Assembly (NCBI RefSeq): GCF_008180415.1
Contig: NZ_VTEI01000002.1
Span: 516,518 to 580,517, forward strand
Length of the DNA: 64,000 bases
Direction of reading: 5' to 3'
Source of the DNA: Rossellomorea vietnamensis
GTDB taxonomy: Bacteria; Bacillota; Bacilli; Bacillales; Bacillaceae_B
Notes under the pieces: model-generated
Told to the model about the DNA's origin: nothing
Seen by the model: the letters and a program-made list of their open reading frames with translations, nothing else
The model's database searches: none
Part shown: positions 35,976 to 45,973 of the stretch, in pieces
Numbering within the stretch: position 1 is the first letter of the stretch
Layout of the letters: the number at the start of each line of letters is the position of its first letter
Made by a program: the position numbers and the translations under genes

Positions 35976-36834
35976 GGTGTATCTCCTCCTGTGCCGCTTT
36001 AATGATAATGTTATCAATCAGCCGGGCTTTATCGAATTTCACTGCTAAGGCTATTATGAACTCACCCTGAAGTTTATCTATGGCTGTTAATTCAGGATAT
36101 GAATAGATTTCGATATAATCAATGATTCCGCTGGTTTCTGCGCTGATTCTATTATGGATAAAAGAAATGATGCGTTTGGGATCTGCTTCACCTTCCCTGA
36201 TCAATCTTTCTGCATCATTCAGGCTTTTGTTCAAAACTGGAGCTTCCTTTCTTTCCACCTCGGAAAGGTAGACGTTCCTCGAACTCTTTGCCAAGCCATC
36301 ATCTTCCCTGACCGTGGGAACACGGACAATATTCACAGGAAAATTCAGGTCGTTAACCAGCCCTTCTATAACAGCTACCTGCTGTGCATCCTTAAGTCCA
36401 AAGTAAGCATTATCCGGGCCCACAATATTGAATAACTTCGATACCACAGTGACTACCCCGTCAAAATGACCTTCCCGCTTGCTTCCACATAGGACATCGG
36501 TGCGATCGGTAACATGCATTTTTATTGAAGATCCTGAGTACATTTCATCAGCTTCAGGGAGAAACAGCACATCGACTCCTGCTGACCGGGCAAGCTCGGC
36601 ATCTCTCTCAGGATTGCGGGGATAGCTTTCAAAGTCCTCATTGGGTCCGAACTGCAGCGGATTCACAAAGATACTCATGACGACAATATCAGTTTCCCGC
36701 CTGGCCTGCTGCGCCAAGGTAAGGTGGCCTTCATGCAGAAAGCCCATTGTCGGCACGAAACCTACTGTTTTTCCTCTCCGCTTTTCTTTTACTAAAAACT
36801 CCTGTATGGAAGAAATCGAGGTATATTTTATCAT
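35968..36834 (-). CDS. panC: Pantothenate synthetase
   Basis: The 288-residue enzyme joins pantoate and beta-alanine with ATP. Motifs seen: [15 protein letters not shown] (HIGH-like, ATP binding), [16 protein letters not shown] in the related form [24 protein letters not shown], and the KMSKS-like DGLAKSSRN. The ATG at 36832-36834, with GGGGGT 10 bp upstream and one base after the panB stop, is preferred to an ATG six codons earlier inside panB. Confidence 0.95.
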   Translation of the reverse strand: MIKYTSISSIQEFLVKEKRRGKTVGFVPTMGFLHEGHLTLAQQARRETDIVVMSIFVNPLQFGPNEDFESYPRNPERDAELARSAGVDVLFLPEADEMYSGSSIKMHVTDRTDVLCGSKREGHFDGVVTVVSKLFNIVGPDNAYFGLKDAQQVAVIEGLVNDLNFPVNIVRVPTVREDDGLAKSSRNVYLSEVERKEAPVLNKSLNDAERLIREGEADPKRIISFIHNRISAETSGIIDYIEIYSYPELTAIDKLQGEFIIALAVKFDKARLIDNIIIKAAQEEIHHV

Positions 36835-36835
36835 G

Positions 36836-37672
36836 TTACTTTTTACCCCCATATAAGGATTGTAGTTCTTCTTCTTTCATAGTGAAAGTGTGGCCGACCT
36901 CTGGAAACAGCCCTTCTTTCACCTCATGATGATAATTCTGGAGTCCGGCAGCTGCCGCCTCGTTGAAATCTGCGTATTTCTTTACGAATTTTGGGATTCT
37001 TTCCACCCCATAGGTCATGATGTCATGAAAGACCAGGACCTGGCCGTCCGTCTCGCTTCCCGCACCTATGCCAATCACTGGGATATTGATGCTTTTCGAC
37101 ACTTCAGCTGCCAGCTGGCGGGGGATGCATTCCACAACAAGCGCAAACGCACCGGCTTCTTCGCATCTTTTAGCTTCTTCTATAAGCTTTTTGGCTGCTT
37201 CTGCCGTTTTTCCCTGTACTTTATATCCCCCCAGTACACCAACCGATTGGGGAGTAAGTCCAAGATGGGCAACAACCGGAATACCTGCAGTTGTAAGGTC
37301 AGTAATTGTATCAATCACCTTACCCCCGCCTTCAACTTTGACTGCATGTGCCCCGCTATTTCGAACGATATCCGCTGCTGCTTGTAATGTATCGCGTTTT
37401 GAAAGATGATATGTCATAAAGGGCATATCCGTCACCACGAATGTCTCGGGTGCTCCCCTTCTTACCGCCTTGGTATGATGAATCATATCGTCAAGCGTTA
37501 CAGCAACCGTAGAATCATAGCCAAGAACAACCATGCCGAGGGAATCACCCACCAGCAGCATATCGATTCCGGCCTGTTCAGAAAGCTTGGCAGATGGATA
37601 ATCATAGGCAGTTACCATGGATATTTTCTCATTTTCATTTTTCATTTTGATAAAATCAGATGTGCTCTTCAT
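36836..37672 (-). CDS. panB: 3-methyl-2-oxobutanoate hydroxymethyltransferase
   Basis: The 278-residue TIM-barrel enzyme makes ketopantoate from 2-oxoisovalerate and methylene-tetrahydrofolate. [16 protein letters not shown], the Mg-binding [22 protein letters not shown], and the catalytic glutamate in [10 protein letters not shown] are present. AAGGAGGAA precedes the ATG. First gene of panB-panC-panD, behind a leader with its own promoter and terminator. Confidence 0.96.
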   Translation of the reverse strand: MKSTSDFIKMKNENEKISMVTAYDYPSAKLSEQAGIDMLLVGDSLGMVVLGYDSTVAVTLDDMIHHTKAVRRGAPETFVVTDMPFMTYHLSKRDTLQAAADIVRNSGAHAVKVEGGGKVIDTITDLTTAGIPVVAHLGLTPQSVGVLGGYKVQGKTAEAAKKLIEEAKRCEEAGAFALVVECIPRQLAAEVSKSINIPVIGIGAGSETDGQVLVFHDIMTYGVERIPKFVKKYADFNEAAAAGLQNYHHEVKEGLFPEVGHTFTMKEEELQSLYGGKK

Positions 37673-37773
37673 TTTCCGTTCCTCCTTTTTTATCAGAGGC
37701 GGCGAAACAAATAGTATAAAGGCAGCTTGTGCAGGTTCCCTTCAAGTAGAAAAAGAAACCGCACAAGAGCCTG

Positions 37774-37813
37774 ACAAAAAGGGACCCTTCCGCAAAAAGG
37801 CAGAAGGATCCCG
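37774..37813 (-). terminator. Terminator within the panB leader
   Basis: GGGATCCTTCTGC (37800-37812) pairs with GCGGAAGGGTCCC (37781-37793), followed by TTTTTG on the minus strand. It lies after a promoter and about 100 bp before panB, so it can work as an attenuator as well as ending birA transcripts. Confidence 0.85.
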
Positions 37814-37931
37814 TTAAGTTCATTTTAAAGTTTCGACCCTCCGTCCCTGTCCAACTGGATCAAGGCAGAAATAAGCTGATATATTCAATTTTAATCAAAT
37901 GGTGCAGTTCATTTGAGATACTGCCCTTCAC
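37814..37931 (-). promoter_or_regulatory. Structured panB leader, candidate pan RNA motif
   Basis: Between promoter and terminator the transcript can fold as GGCAG ... CTGCC enclosing TCAAATG / CATTTGA with loop AACTGCAC, and further TCCAGTTGGA. The pan RNA motif, a stem-loop with bulged adenosines usually in pairs upstream of panB in Firmicutes, is the known candidate for this place. I could not match its consensus base by base. Confidence 0.5.
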
Positions 37932-37937
37932 TAAACG

Positions 37938-37965
37938 ATTATAACAAAAGAATCGGGGAATTCAA
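37938..37965 (-). promoter_or_regulatory. Promoter of panBCD
   Basis: On the minus strand TTGAAT (37960-37965), 16-bp spacer, perfect TATAAT (37938-37943). It lies just beyond the birA stop codon and sends transcription into the panB leader. Confidence 0.7.
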
Positions 37966-37998
37966 TAGAAAAAAAGACTAAAAGAAAACGGTTTCACT

Positions 37999-38979
37999 TT
38001 AATTTAATTCAATATCCGCCGAATACACCTCATGAATGGTTCCGTCTGCATCTTGTATTCTTAAGACGCCGTCTTCATTAATCCCAAGAGCTTTTCCCTG
38101 TATGCTTCCGGTGATAGTTCTCGCTGTAATTTGCCTGCCGATACTGACGGCATAACTTTCCCAAAGCAGCTTGATCGGCGTGAATCCTTTTTCCATATAT
38201 AAATCATAATACAACTCTAATTTTTCAAACACCTTTTGAATTAATTTTGATCTGGATATATTTTCTTCTTTTTCTATGGATAAAGAGGTAGCAATAGACT
38301 TCAGTTCTTCAGGGAAATCATCTGCATTCTGGTTGACGTTCATCCCGATTCCGATAATAATGGAGTTGATTTTATCCGCTTCAGCCTGAAGTTCTGTCAA
38401 AATGCCTGTTACCTTTTTGCCGTTCAGCAAAATATCATTCGGCCACTTTATTTCAGGACTCAAGCCGCAAACCTCCTCGATTGCCTGCACAACCGCTACA
38501 GCCGCTATCAGAGTAAATTGCGGTGCTCTTTGAGGAGGAAGCTGGGGTTTCAGGATGATGCTCATCCAGATGCCGGTTCCTTTTGGAGAATGCCAGCTTC
38601 TAAGGAGCCTTCCTCTTCCCTCTGTCTGCTCATCGGCTATGACTGTGGTTCCTTCCCCGCTGCCTTCCTGTGCAAGGGTATGAGCGATTTTTTGTGTAGA
38701 GGGAACGGATTCCTTATATTCGATCACTCTTCCAATGGCCCTGGTCCTTAAACCTGGGTAAATCTCTTCCCCGCTCACCCTGTCAGGAGATTCCAAAATC
38801 CTGTATCCCCTTTTTTTAACAGCTTCGAAAACAAATCCTTCTTTTCTCAGCTCTTCAATATGCTTCCATACGGCTGTACGGGAGCAGCCGGCTATATCTG
38901 CCAGGGCTTGTCCCGATAAAAACTCTCCATCAGCCTTCCTGAAGGCTTCCATTAATTTCACTCTTATTGGTGATTGCAA
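37999..38979 (-). CDS. birA: Bifunctional biotin ligase / biotin operon repressor
   Basis: The 326-residue protein has an N-terminal winged helix (LADIAGCSRTAVWKHIEELR) and a biotin-protein ligase domain with GRGRLLRSWHSPKGTGIWMS (biotinyl-AMP binding), KWPNDILLNGKKVTGIL, and the C-terminal GITARTITGSIQGKALGINEDG-like SH3 domain. It biotinylates carboxylases and represses the biotin genes. TTG at 38977-38979 (LQSPIRVKLMEAF) aligns with B. subtilis BirA; a GTG four codons earlier is possible. It overlaps cca by 16 bp. Confidence 0.92.
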   Translation of the reverse strand: MQSPIRVKLMEAFRKADGEFLSGQALADIAGCSRTAVWKHIEELRKEGFVFEAVKKRGYRILESPDRVSGEEIYPGLRTRAIGRVIEYKESVPSTQKIAHTLAQEGSGEGTTVIADEQTEGRGRLLRSWHSPKGTGIWMSIILKPQLPPQRAPQFTLIAAVAVVQAIEEVCGLSPEIKWPNDILLNGKKVTGILTELQAEADKINSIIIGIGMNVNQNADDFPEELKSIATSLSIEKEENISRSKLIQKVFEKLELYYDLYMEKGFTPIKLLWESYAVSIGRQITARTITGSIQGKALGINEDGVLRIQDADGTIHEVYSADIELN

Positions 38980-40148
38980 AGTCCTAACCACTCCCTTATG
39001 GTTGATTTCTCATTAGGTACTTCCCTTTGTATAACCGCTCTTTCTGTCTTTTCAATAAGGTCTTTTATCCAAGCACCGCCGGCCTTACCGGTCCATTTCA
39101 TCAGATCATTTCCCGACAAATCCAGTTCATCCCTTTTCTTAATCGGCAAAGAATCATGCATATCCCTTAAGTAACTGTCATCTGCTTTTCCAACAGAAGA
39201 ATTCAGCACCTGATATACCCTTTCAACATCTATCGCTGCCGGCATTCCTGCTAAATAAATACTGTAAGGGGTCCATTCCTTTTCCATTCTGTCAGAAAGG
39301 AATGATAGTGTTCTTGATATATATTTCACTTTCTTTGAAGGAAGTCTCCAAGGCTCCAAAAAGTCAGGACCATTTTGGGAAAGATGATTCAACAACAGCC
39401 ACATCTGTTCATTGGTCAGGTGATCAACAAGCATATCAGCTGCAGCTCTTACCACTTCGCCTTTTATTTGCGGCAAAGATTCATGAAGTCCTGTTTCTTC
39501 CATCACCTTAAAAGACGAGCGCTTGTATGGTGCACCTAATACCTTTTCGAATTCAGCTGACAGCCGCTCAACAGCAATATACTGAAGAGTTTTTCGGTTG
39601 TTCATGATGCTGTTGAAAGTGTCAATATTAATATTGAAGTTGAGCTGAGCCATAAAACGGACGGCCCTCATCATTCTAAGGGCATCTTCTTTGAAACGTT
39701 CATCCGCATCCCCAACTGTACGGATCACCATTGCATTAAGATCTTCCCGTCCCAGGAATGGGTCATGGATCTCCCCTGAACTGTCCATCGCCATGGCATT
39801 AATCGTAAAATCCCTCCTCTGGAGATCTTCTTTCAAGGACGTAATAAAAGTCACTGAATCCGGTCGTCGATGATCTTTATAGTCATCCTCGCTCCTGAAA
39901 GTAGTGATTTCATAGGGGATTTGGTTATATATTGCAACCACCGTCCCGTGCTCAATTCCAACATCTATTGTTTTAGGAAAAACCGCCTTCACTTGTTGGG
40001 GTAAAGCTGAAGTGGCAATATCAATATCATTTGTTTTTCTATTCAAAAGAAGGTCTCTTACTGAACCTCCGACAAAATAAGCCTGATACCCGGCGTCTTC
40101 CAATTTCTTCAGGACAGGCAACGCCCGCTGAAATAGGGCAGGGAGCAT
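38964..40148 (-). CDS. cca: CCA tRNA nucleotidyltransferase
   Basis: The 394-residue class II CCA-adding enzyme has YFVGGSVRDLLL with the metal-binding DIDIA, RRDFTINAMAMD, and ERFKEDALRMMRAVRF (nucleotide selection EDxxR). It adds and repairs the tRNA 3' CCA end. AGGTG lies 6 bp before the ATG at 40146-40148, three codons inside the longest frame. Adjacent to bshA upstream, it overlaps birA at its end, giving one compact transcription unit. Confidence 0.94.
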   Translation of the reverse strand: MLPALFQRALPVLKKLEDAGYQAYFVGGSVRDLLLNRKTNDIDIATSALPQQVKAVFPKTIDVGIEHGTVVAIYNQIPYEITTFRSEDDYKDHRRPDSVTFITSLKEDLQRRDFTINAMAMDSSGEIHDPFLGREDLNAMVIRTVGDADERFKEDALRMMRAVRFMAQLNFNINIDTFNSIMNNRKTLQYIAVERLSAEFEKVLGAPYKRSSFKVMEETGLHESLPQIKGEVVRAAADMLVDHLTNEQMWLLLNHLSQNGPDFLEPWRLPSKKVKYISRTLSFLSDRMEKEWTPYSIYLAGMPAAIDVERVYQVLNSSVGKADDSYLRDMHDSLPIKKRDELDLSGNDLMKWTGKAGGAWIKDLIEKTERAVIQREVPNEKSTIREWLGLCNHQ

Positions 40149-40157
40149 TATCATCAC

Positions 40158-41288
40158 CTACTCTTCTACTGTAAGCTTTCTGTAAATTTGTTCATATTGA
40201 TCTACTATTTTGCTCCAATGAAACTTTGTTCTTGCCGTTTTCAACGCGTTTTCCGAGAGATCCTGGTAAAGTTTCTCATTTGTGAGCAATGACACAGCCT
40301 TTTCCGAAACAGAATCCACAGCTCCTAAAGGACATATATACCCATTGACGCCATCCTCAATTACCTCTGGTATCCCGCCAATGTCAGTCCCAATGCAGGG
40401 TACTCCGCAAGCCATCGCTTCAAGAGCCACCAGTCCAAAGCTTTCTTTCTCTGAAAGAAGAAGCATGAGGTCACTAAGCGAATACAGTTCTTCAAGGCTA
40501 TCCTGTTTACCCAGAAAAAGGACCTTCTCTTTAATCCCAAGTTCCCTGACCAACTGGCAGATGACCGTCATCTCCGGTCCGTCGCCAACCAGGAGGAGTT
40601 TAGCAGGAATTTCCTTGGCAATCCTGCTGAATGCCTGAACCACATCTTGCACCCTCTTGACACCCCTGAAATTCGAGACATGGATGATGACTTTTTCTTC
40701 CGGAAGTAAACCGTATTCTTTTTTCAGATGCTCAGAATCTACCTTGCGATAAACTCGTTCATCGATAAAATTGTAAACTGTCTCAATGTCCTTGTCTGGT
40801 GAAATAAGACTGTATGTCTGGTCGACAAGCGCATGTGATACTGCTGTAACATGATCTGACTGTTCAATGCCGAAACGGATGGCTTCTGTTAACGATGGGT
40901 CGTACCCCAGTACCGTTATATCTGTTCCGTGCAGTGTGGTGACAATCTTCAGATCGGTATCAGCCATTTGTTTTGCCAGTATCGCGCAGACAGCATGCGG
41001 CACTGCATAATGGACATGCAGGATGTCCAGGTTTTCCCTTTTCGCAACCACAGCCATCTTATTAGCGAGGGCTATGTCATAAGGTGCATGCTGAAAGACA
41101 GAGTACTGACTCACCTCTACCTGATGATAATAAATATTCGGATACATTCTATTAAGTCTGAAAGGAACACTGGAAGTAATGAAATGGATTTCATGTCCTC
41201 TTTCAGCGAGAAGTTTACCAAGTTCAGTTGCCACTACCCCGGACCCGCCGACCGTAGGATAGCAGGTGATTCCTATTTTTAATTTCAT
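40158..41288 (-). CDS. bshA: N-acetyl-alpha-D-glucosaminyl L-malate synthase BshA
   Basis: The 376-residue GT4 glycosyltransferase has [20 protein letters not shown] at the N terminus and the family's [20 protein letters not shown] nucleotide-sugar site near residue 280. BshA starts bacillithiol synthesis by joining UDP-GlcNAc to L-malate. It follows bshB1 by 3 bp, so the two first steps of the pathway are co-transcribed. bshC is not in the window. Confidence 0.94.
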   Translation of the reverse strand: MKLKIGITCYPTVGGSGVVATELGKLLAERGHEIHFITSSVPFRLNRMYPNIYYHQVEVSQYSVFQHAPYDIALANKMAVVAKRENLDILHVHYAVPHAVCAILAKQMADTDLKIVTTLHGTDITVLGYDPSLTEAIRFGIEQSDHVTAVSHALVDQTYSLISPDKDIETVYNFIDERVYRKVDSEHLKKEYGLLPEEKVIIHVSNFRGVKRVQDVVQAFSRIAKEIPAKLLLVGDGPEMTVICQLVRELGIKEKVLFLGKQDSLEELYSLSDLMLLLSEKESFGLVALEAMACGVPCIGTDIGGIPEVIEDGVNGYICPLGAVDSVSEKAVSLLTNEKLYQDLSENALKTARTKFHWSKIVDQYEQIYRKLTVEE

Positions 41289-41291
41289 AAA

Positions 41292-41984
41292 CTACTCTCC
41301 TAATAAGTCCTTGTCGACAATCAAAGCGGTATGAGAAAAAAACCCTTCTGCAAATGAAAGACCGGCTGTTTTGCCCATCATTCTTTCCCTTGCCTCTACC
41401 GATTCAAGATACCCTTCTGTCAGAGGAGTAGAAATGCTTCCCTCCCTGCTGATAAATTGACTTTGATATGCTTCCAGGCTTTTTATTTTGGTCTCTATGT
41501 ATTGATCTATATCTATGACAAAATCAGGCTTGTGAAAACCGTTTATCATATAAAAATATAATGCTATTGGTTTATGCGGTTCTCCTTCTCCATACATTTT
41601 AATACCAGCTGAAAAGAAAGCTTCTTTCACCAAGGAAGAGGCATTCCCATGATCCGGGTGCCTGTCGGCTTCATATGGAGCAAACACGATTCTTGGCCTG
41701 TACTGTCTGATGACATGTACGATTTGATCAATGTAGTCTTTCTGTATGTATAGTCCCCTGTCAGGCAAACCAAGGTTCACCCTTTCCGATACACCTATTA
41801 TGGAGGCTGCGTCTTCAGCTTCTTTCTCCCTTGTTTCAGGTGTGCCGTTAGAGGACAGTTCTGCTCTGGTCAAATCGCATATCACTATTGTTTTCCCGGC
41901 TGCTGCATACTTGGCCAGCGTGCCGCCCATGCCGATTTCTACATCATCTGAATGGGCACCGAATGCCAGGATATCAATTTCCAT
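41292..41984 (-). CDS. bshB1: Bacillithiol biosynthesis deacetylase BshB1
   Basis: The 230-residue LmbE/PIG-L zinc deacetylase has the metal motif [12 protein letters not shown] near residue 10 and the second site [11 protein letters not shown] near residue 110. It removes acetyl from GlcNAc-malate. Of two in-frame ATGs, the inner one (41982-41984) is 9 bp from AGGAGA, while the outer one directly abuts it. Overlaps the mgsA end by 11 bp. Confidence 0.93.
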   Translation of the reverse strand: MEIDILAFGAHSDDVEIGMGGTLAKYAAAGKTIVICDLTRAELSSNGTPETREKEAEDAASIIGVSERVNLGLPDRGLYIQKDYIDQIVHVIRQYRPRIVFAPYEADRHPDHGNASSLVKEAFFSAGIKMYGEGEPHKPIALYFYMINGFHKPDFVIDIDQYIETKIKSLEAYQSQFISREGSISTPLTEGYLESVEARERMMGKTAGLSFAEGFFSHTALIVDKDLLGE

Positions 41985-42408
41985 TACCGTCATTCTCCTT
42001 TTGCTCCTTTACAACCTCACGCCAGTGAATATCTCCTCGCTGCAGCCCTCTGATAATGATTTCAGCAGTACCCATATTGGTTGCCAAAGGAACAGAATAG
42101 ACATCACAAAGGCGGATGAGAGCTGTTACGTCCGGTTCATGAGGCTGTGCAGTCAATGGATCCCTGAAAAAGATGACAACATCCATTTTATCATTGGCGA
42201 TGAATGATCCAATTTCCTGATCACCGCCGAGCGGGCCTGACTTAAATCTGTGCAGGTCTAAGCCGGTCTCTTCCTTTATTCTTGAGCCTGTTGTCCCGGT
42301 GGCATATAAATTGTGTTGTTGAAAAATATCCTTGTATGCCAATACGAAACGAATTAAATTATCCTTCTTCTTATCATGTGCGATTAAAGCAATATTCAAA
42401 ACTTTCAC
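41974..42408 (-). CDS. mgsA: Methylglyoxal synthase
   Basis: The 144-residue enzyme has [16 protein letters not shown] at the N terminus, phosphate-binding [10 protein letters not shown], catalytic Asp in [11 protein letters not shown], and [20 protein letters not shown]. It converts dihydroxyacetone phosphate to methylglyoxal, which bacillithiol helps detoxify; bshB1 and bshA are directly downstream. GAGGAGTG precedes the start. Confidence 0.95.
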   Translation of the reverse strand: MKVLNIALIAHDKKKDNLIRFVLAYKDIFQQHNLYATGTTGSRIKEETGLDLHRFKSGPLGGDQEIGSFIANDKMDVVIFFRDPLTAQPHEPDVTALIRLCDVYSVPLATNMGTAEIIIRGLQRGDIHWREVVKEQKENDGNGN

Positions 42409-42466
42409 TCCTCAACTCGAAGTAAAGCCTTCTGCGAGATTTGGCTCTTGCAGATCGGCCTCCGTT

Positions 42467-43267
42467 TTAATCCAGTATATTCTCAAGTCCGTAAACCAAT
42501 GTATCAAGTTTCATGACCGTATCAACACATACTTTAACTCCTGACATGAAGGAAGCTCGGTTATAGGAGTCATGTCGGATGGTTAAGCTTTGTCCCTCAG
42601 CACCGAACAGGACTTGCTGATGGGCAATAAGTCCCGGCAGACGTACGCTGTGAATGTGCATCCCCTCATAGTCTGCCCCTCTTGCACCTTCTATTGTTTC
42701 CTTTTCCTCAGGATGGCCCTGTACCTTCATTTCCCTTTGGGAAGCAATCATTTCAGCCGTTTTCACAGCTGTACCTGAAGGCGCATCAAGCTTTTGGTCA
42801 TGATGAAGTTCAATGATTTCAACATCTTGGAAATACTTTGCTGCCATTTGGGAGAATTTCATCATCAATACGGCACCAACAGCAAAATTGGGTGCTATGA
42901 TACACCCTAGCTTTCTCGTCTCGGCCAACTCTTTCAACTCAGCCAGCTGTTCCGAGGAAAAGCCTGTTGTGCCAACAACTGGCCTGACTCCGTAATCCAA
43001 AGCTGTTTTTGTATGTAAATACCCTGTTTCCGGGATTGTCAAATCAATCAGGACATGAGGAGCTTCGGTATCAAAGCACTCCTTAATATCTGTATAAACA
43101 GGAACATCGGATCCTGAGAAGCCTTCTAAATCACTCAGCCTTTTTCCTTCGTGCTTATGATCGAGCACACTGATTAGTTTGAAATCATTTGTACTTTCTA
43201 CCATCTTAACAGCTTCCCTGCCCATTCTTCCCCTTGGACCAGCTATTGTAACTTTAATTTGTGCCAT
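42467..43267 (-). CDS. dapB: 4-hydroxy-tetrahydrodipicolinate reductase
   Basis: The 266-residue enzyme has an NAD(P)-binding [11 protein letters not shown] near residue 10, [13 protein letters not shown], and the substrate-binding [15 protein letters not shown] near residue 155. It serves lysine, cell-wall diaminopimelate and spore dipicolinate synthesis. AGGAGG lies 9 bp before the ATG at 43265-43267; a 46-codon longer frame upstream overlaps the previous gene and is not used. Overlaps the MazG gene's end by 14 bp. Confidence 0.95.
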   Translation of the reverse strand: MAQIKVTIAGPRGRMGREAVKMVESTNDFKLISVLDHKHEGKRLSDLEGFSGSDVPVYTDIKECFDTEAPHVLIDLTIPETGYLHTKTALDYGVRPVVGTTGFSSEQLAELKELAETRKLGCIIAPNFAVGAVLMMKFSQMAAKYFQDVEIIELHHDQKLDAPSGTAVKTAEMIASQREMKVQGHPEEKETIEGARGADYEGMHIHSVRLPGLIAHQQVLFGAEGQSLTIRHDSYNRASFMSGVKVCVDTVMKLDTLVYGLENILD

Positions 43268-43607
43268 TGCTTCCATCCTCCTCTTTGCGTGTCCAACGGT
43301 CTTTATCTCTGGTGTTGAATTTGTGCATGACTGTATTATGTGCTGTTTCGAGGTCAATCCCCAGTGAATTGGCCAGGCATGTGACGACAAAAAGAATATC
43401 GCCAAGTTCTTCTTCTATAGTATTATCTTCTTCAGTACTTTTTTTCGGTTTCTCTCCGTGGTAATGGTTGACCTCTCTTGCCAATTCCCCCATTTCTTCC
43501 GTTAATCTGGCCATCATAGCCAGCGGACTGAAGTACCCCTCTTTAAACTGTCCTATGTATGTATCTACTTCATTTTGCATTTCTTTAATTGTTTTATTTT
43601 CTCCCAT
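43254..43607 (-). CDS. ypjD: MazG-type nucleotide pyrophosphohydrolase (YpjD)
   Basis: The 117-residue all-alpha NTP pyrophosphatase has the metal-binding EExxE in [13 protein letters not shown] and ExxD in [11 protein letters not shown], the short MazG form. It is likely to hydrolyse non-canonical or excess nucleotides. First gene of ypjD-dapB-mgsA-bshB1-bshA-cca-birA, and AGGTGTTATT stands before the ATG. Divergent from the YitT gene across a 586-bp gap. Confidence 0.88.
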   Translation of the reverse strand: MGENKTIKEMQNEVDTYIGQFKEGYFSPLAMMARLTEEMGELAREVNHYHGEKPKKSTEEDNTIEEELGDILFVVTCLANSLGIDLETAHNTVMHKFNTRDKDRWTRKEEDGSNGTN

Positions 43608-43873
43608 AATAACACCTCGCTAATTTCTTCTATTATGTTAGCTAAAGAATTGAATTTTGACAAATAATTAAACCATATCCACCCTTTTAGCTTGCATCAT
43701 ATGATTACCCAGAGAGGACTGTTCTGCCTGAGAAAAACGTCAGCCGCTCCCACCAAGCTTTTACTTAATAAGATACACAATAGCATCAGCATACTTCGCG
43801 TCTATCTTAAAGTGAATAACCTGATATGTTGTCAGGTAAAAAATTCATTCGATAAAGAAATTTAATACATGAA

Positions 43874-44001
43874 AGAGACTTCCAACGGCTTCTTCTCTGT
43901 CGAAGTCTCTAAGGACACTTACATTATCAGTAAAAGACCATTGCTTTTCTTCCGAAGAGTCTATTAGATTTCACATAGACCTTAAGCTGAAGAAGAAAAG
44001 C
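43874..44001. other. Two nested inverted repeats in the ypjD / YitT gap
   Basis: AGAGACTTC / GAAGTCTCT (43874-43882 with 43902-43910) and GCTTTTCTTC / GAAGAAAAGC (43943-43952 with 43992-44001) are perfect. An inner GTCTATT / ATAGAC pairing lies within the second. No gene, tRNA or known riboswitch is recognised. The rest of the 43608-44193 gap shows nothing. Confidence 0.45.
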
Positions 44002-44193
44002 CTTATTGATAGTTTACATCTCTTCCTATATAATTGCTCTGTTATAAGAAAAGAATACGGCGGCTGTCTCCAGGAAATCTCCTCATACTGGCATAAAAGC
44101 AGGTAATTCGACTGAAAACACTATAACTGGAATACATAAACCAGCTGTTCTTTACTTTTATAATTCAACTAATGAAAGATTGGAGGAACAATT

Positions 44194-45066
44194 ATGTTAC
44201 TCGGACTGCGAGTCAAAAATACACTTTTTATCATTCTCGGTTCTGCGATATTTGCTTTTGGACTTGTCCATTTCAACATGCAGAACGAGCTTGCAGAAGG
44301 CGGTTTTACAGGCATTACGTTATTATTATACTTTCTTGCCGGCATTGACCCTTCTTATTCTAACCTTGCATTGAACATACCGATCTTTTTTATCGGATGG
44401 AAGTTTTTAGGAAGGCGCGCTTTTTACTATACCATTATCGGGACCATTGCCCTCTCAGTATTTCTATGGATTTTCCAACGATACCAAGTCAGAATACCTT
44501 TGGAGGGCGATTTATTTCTTGCAGCTCTCTTTGCTGGGGCTTTCCTAGGTGTAGGACTAGGGATTATCTTCAGATATGGCGGAACGACCGGCGGGGTGGA
44601 TATTATCGCCAGGCTGGTTCATAAGTATGTGGGCTGGAGCATGGGGAAAACGATGTTTATTTTTGATGCTCTGGTTATATCGGTTTCCCTTATTACATAC
44701 CTGGGCTATCGGGAAGCCATGTATACTCTAGTGGCCGTATTTGTGGGAGCAAGAGTGATTGATTTCATGCAGGAAGGGGCCTATGCAGCCAGAGGTGCTA
44801 TGATCATCTCTGACAAGTATGAGGAAATCGCTGATACAATCAATGAAAAGATGGACAGGGGAGTTACCGTCCTTAAAGGCCACGGCTCATTTACAAAAGA
44901 AAATCGCAATGTCCTCTACTGTGTGGTTGGTAAAAATGAGATCGTGCGTTTAAAGAATATCATCAGCTTTGTCGATCCCCATGCATTTGTTTCTGTCACG
45001 GTGGTTCACGATGTATTAGGAGAGGGGTTCACTCTGGATGAAAATAAAAACCCTCTTGAGAATTAA
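44194..45066 (+). CDS. ypjC: YitT-family membrane protein (DUF161/DUF2179)
   Basis: The 290-residue protein has six or so membrane helices in the first 190 residues (TLFIILGSAIFAFGLVHFNM, LFLAALFAGAFLGVGLGII, TGGVDIIARL) and a cytoplasmic DUF2179 domain (RGAMIISDKYEEIADTINEK, DRGVTVLKGHGSFTKENRNV, DPHAFVSVTVVHDVLGEGF). A transporter-like role is suspected for the family but unproven. The symbol follows position near ypjD and ypjB and is less certain than the family. TTGGAGGA precedes the ATG. On the plus strand, unlike its neighbours. Confidence 0.8.
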   Translation: MLLGLRVKNTLFIILGSAIFAFGLVHFNMQNELAEGGFTGITLLLYFLAGIDPSYSNLALNIPIFFIGWKFLGRRAFYYTIIGTIALSVFLWIFQRYQVRIPLEGDLFLAALFAGAFLGVGLGIIFRYGGTTGGVDIIARLVHKYVGWSMGKTMFIFDALVISVSLITYLGYREAMYTLVAVFVGARVIDFMQEGAYAARGAMIISDKYEEIADTINEKMDRGVTVLKGHGSFTKENRNVLYCVVGKNEIVRLKNIISFVDPHAFVSVTVVHDVLGEGFTLDENKNPLEN

Positions 45067-45070
45067 CTAA

Positions 45071-45104
45071 AAAAAGTGCTTCCCGGATCCGGGAAGCACT
45101 TTTT
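45071..45104. terminator. Bidirectional terminator
   Basis: A perfect 34-bp palindrome, AAAAAGTGCTTCCCGG and its complement, between the converging YitT and YugP genes. Confidence 0.92.
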
Positions 45105-45236
45105 AAAATAGATAAAAGAGTAGAGGATTTTGCAGCGTTTCAGAATCCTGCACCTGATGGTCCGCACACACTGGAACGGACTTAGCCCTTCAGAACATTG
45201 TCTGTCGGGGCTAAACAGGATGCTTCCGCTTTTTAA

Positions 45237-45917
45237 TTAATCTTCTCCCTGCATACCAGTGTAGATCAGCACAAGACGAAGGAGTTCGATTAACGCAACA
45301 GCGGCGGCGGCAACATACGTCAACGCGGCAGCATTCAATACTTTTTTAGCATGACGTTCTTCTTCGTTACGAATCAATCCGAGTGAAACGATTTGATTCA
45401 TCGCCCTGGAGGAAGCATTGAATTCGACCGGCAGAGTGATGAATTGGAACAGAACTCCAGCAGCCATTAGAACAATACCCAACAGGAACATTCCAGAAAG
45501 TTGACTAAAGATCCCGATCAAGATAAATACAAAAGACATGTTGGAACTGATATTCGCTACAGGAACCAGTGCATGTCGAAAGCGAAGAAAAGCATAGCTC
45601 TCGCTGTCCTGTATCGCATGTCCCACTTCATGGGCAGCAACTGCCGCACCCGCAACAGAATGTCCATGGTAATTATCAGGTGATAATGCAACGGTTTTAT
45701 TAATAGGGTTATAGTGGTCGCTTAAGAATCCGCGTCCTTCAACTACTTTCACATCATATAACCCGTTTTCATCCAATATACGGCGGGCCATTTCCGCTCC
45801 CGTCATCCCCGACGTAGTGGCAACCCTTGAATATTTTTTAAATGTTTTCTTCACATTCATACTCGCCAAAACCGGAATTAATGAAATTAAAATGAAGTAA
45901 AGGATAAATCCTCCCAT
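45237..45917 (-). CDS. YugP-family zinc metallopeptidase
   Basis: The 226-residue membrane protein has an N-terminal helix (FILYFILISLIPVLASM), the zinc site AAHEVGHAIQDSESY near residue 93, then two or three further hydrophobic helices (MSFVFILIGIFSQLSGMFLL, a second Leu/Val/Ala-rich one) and a distal AALTYVAAAAVAL helix. It matches the neutral zinc metallopeptidase (YugP) family. GGAGG before the ATG. Its place between ypjB and the YitT gene is not the B. subtilis arrangement. Confidence 0.88.
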   Translation of the reverse strand: MGGFILYFILISLIPVLASMNVKKTFKKYSRVATTSGMTGAEMARRILDENGLYDVKVVEGRGFLSDHYNPINKTVALSPDNYHGHSVAGAAVAAHEVGHAIQDSESYAFLRFRHALVPVANISSNMSFVFILIGIFSQLSGMFLLGIVLMAAGVLFQFITLPVEFNASSRAMNQIVSLGLIRNEEERHAKKVLNAAALTYVAAAAVALIELLRLVLIYTGMQGED

Positions 45918-45973
45918 TTCAAACCTCCATCTAGTTGTAATTATTTAAATTTTATCTTCTGCTGATATGGTTG

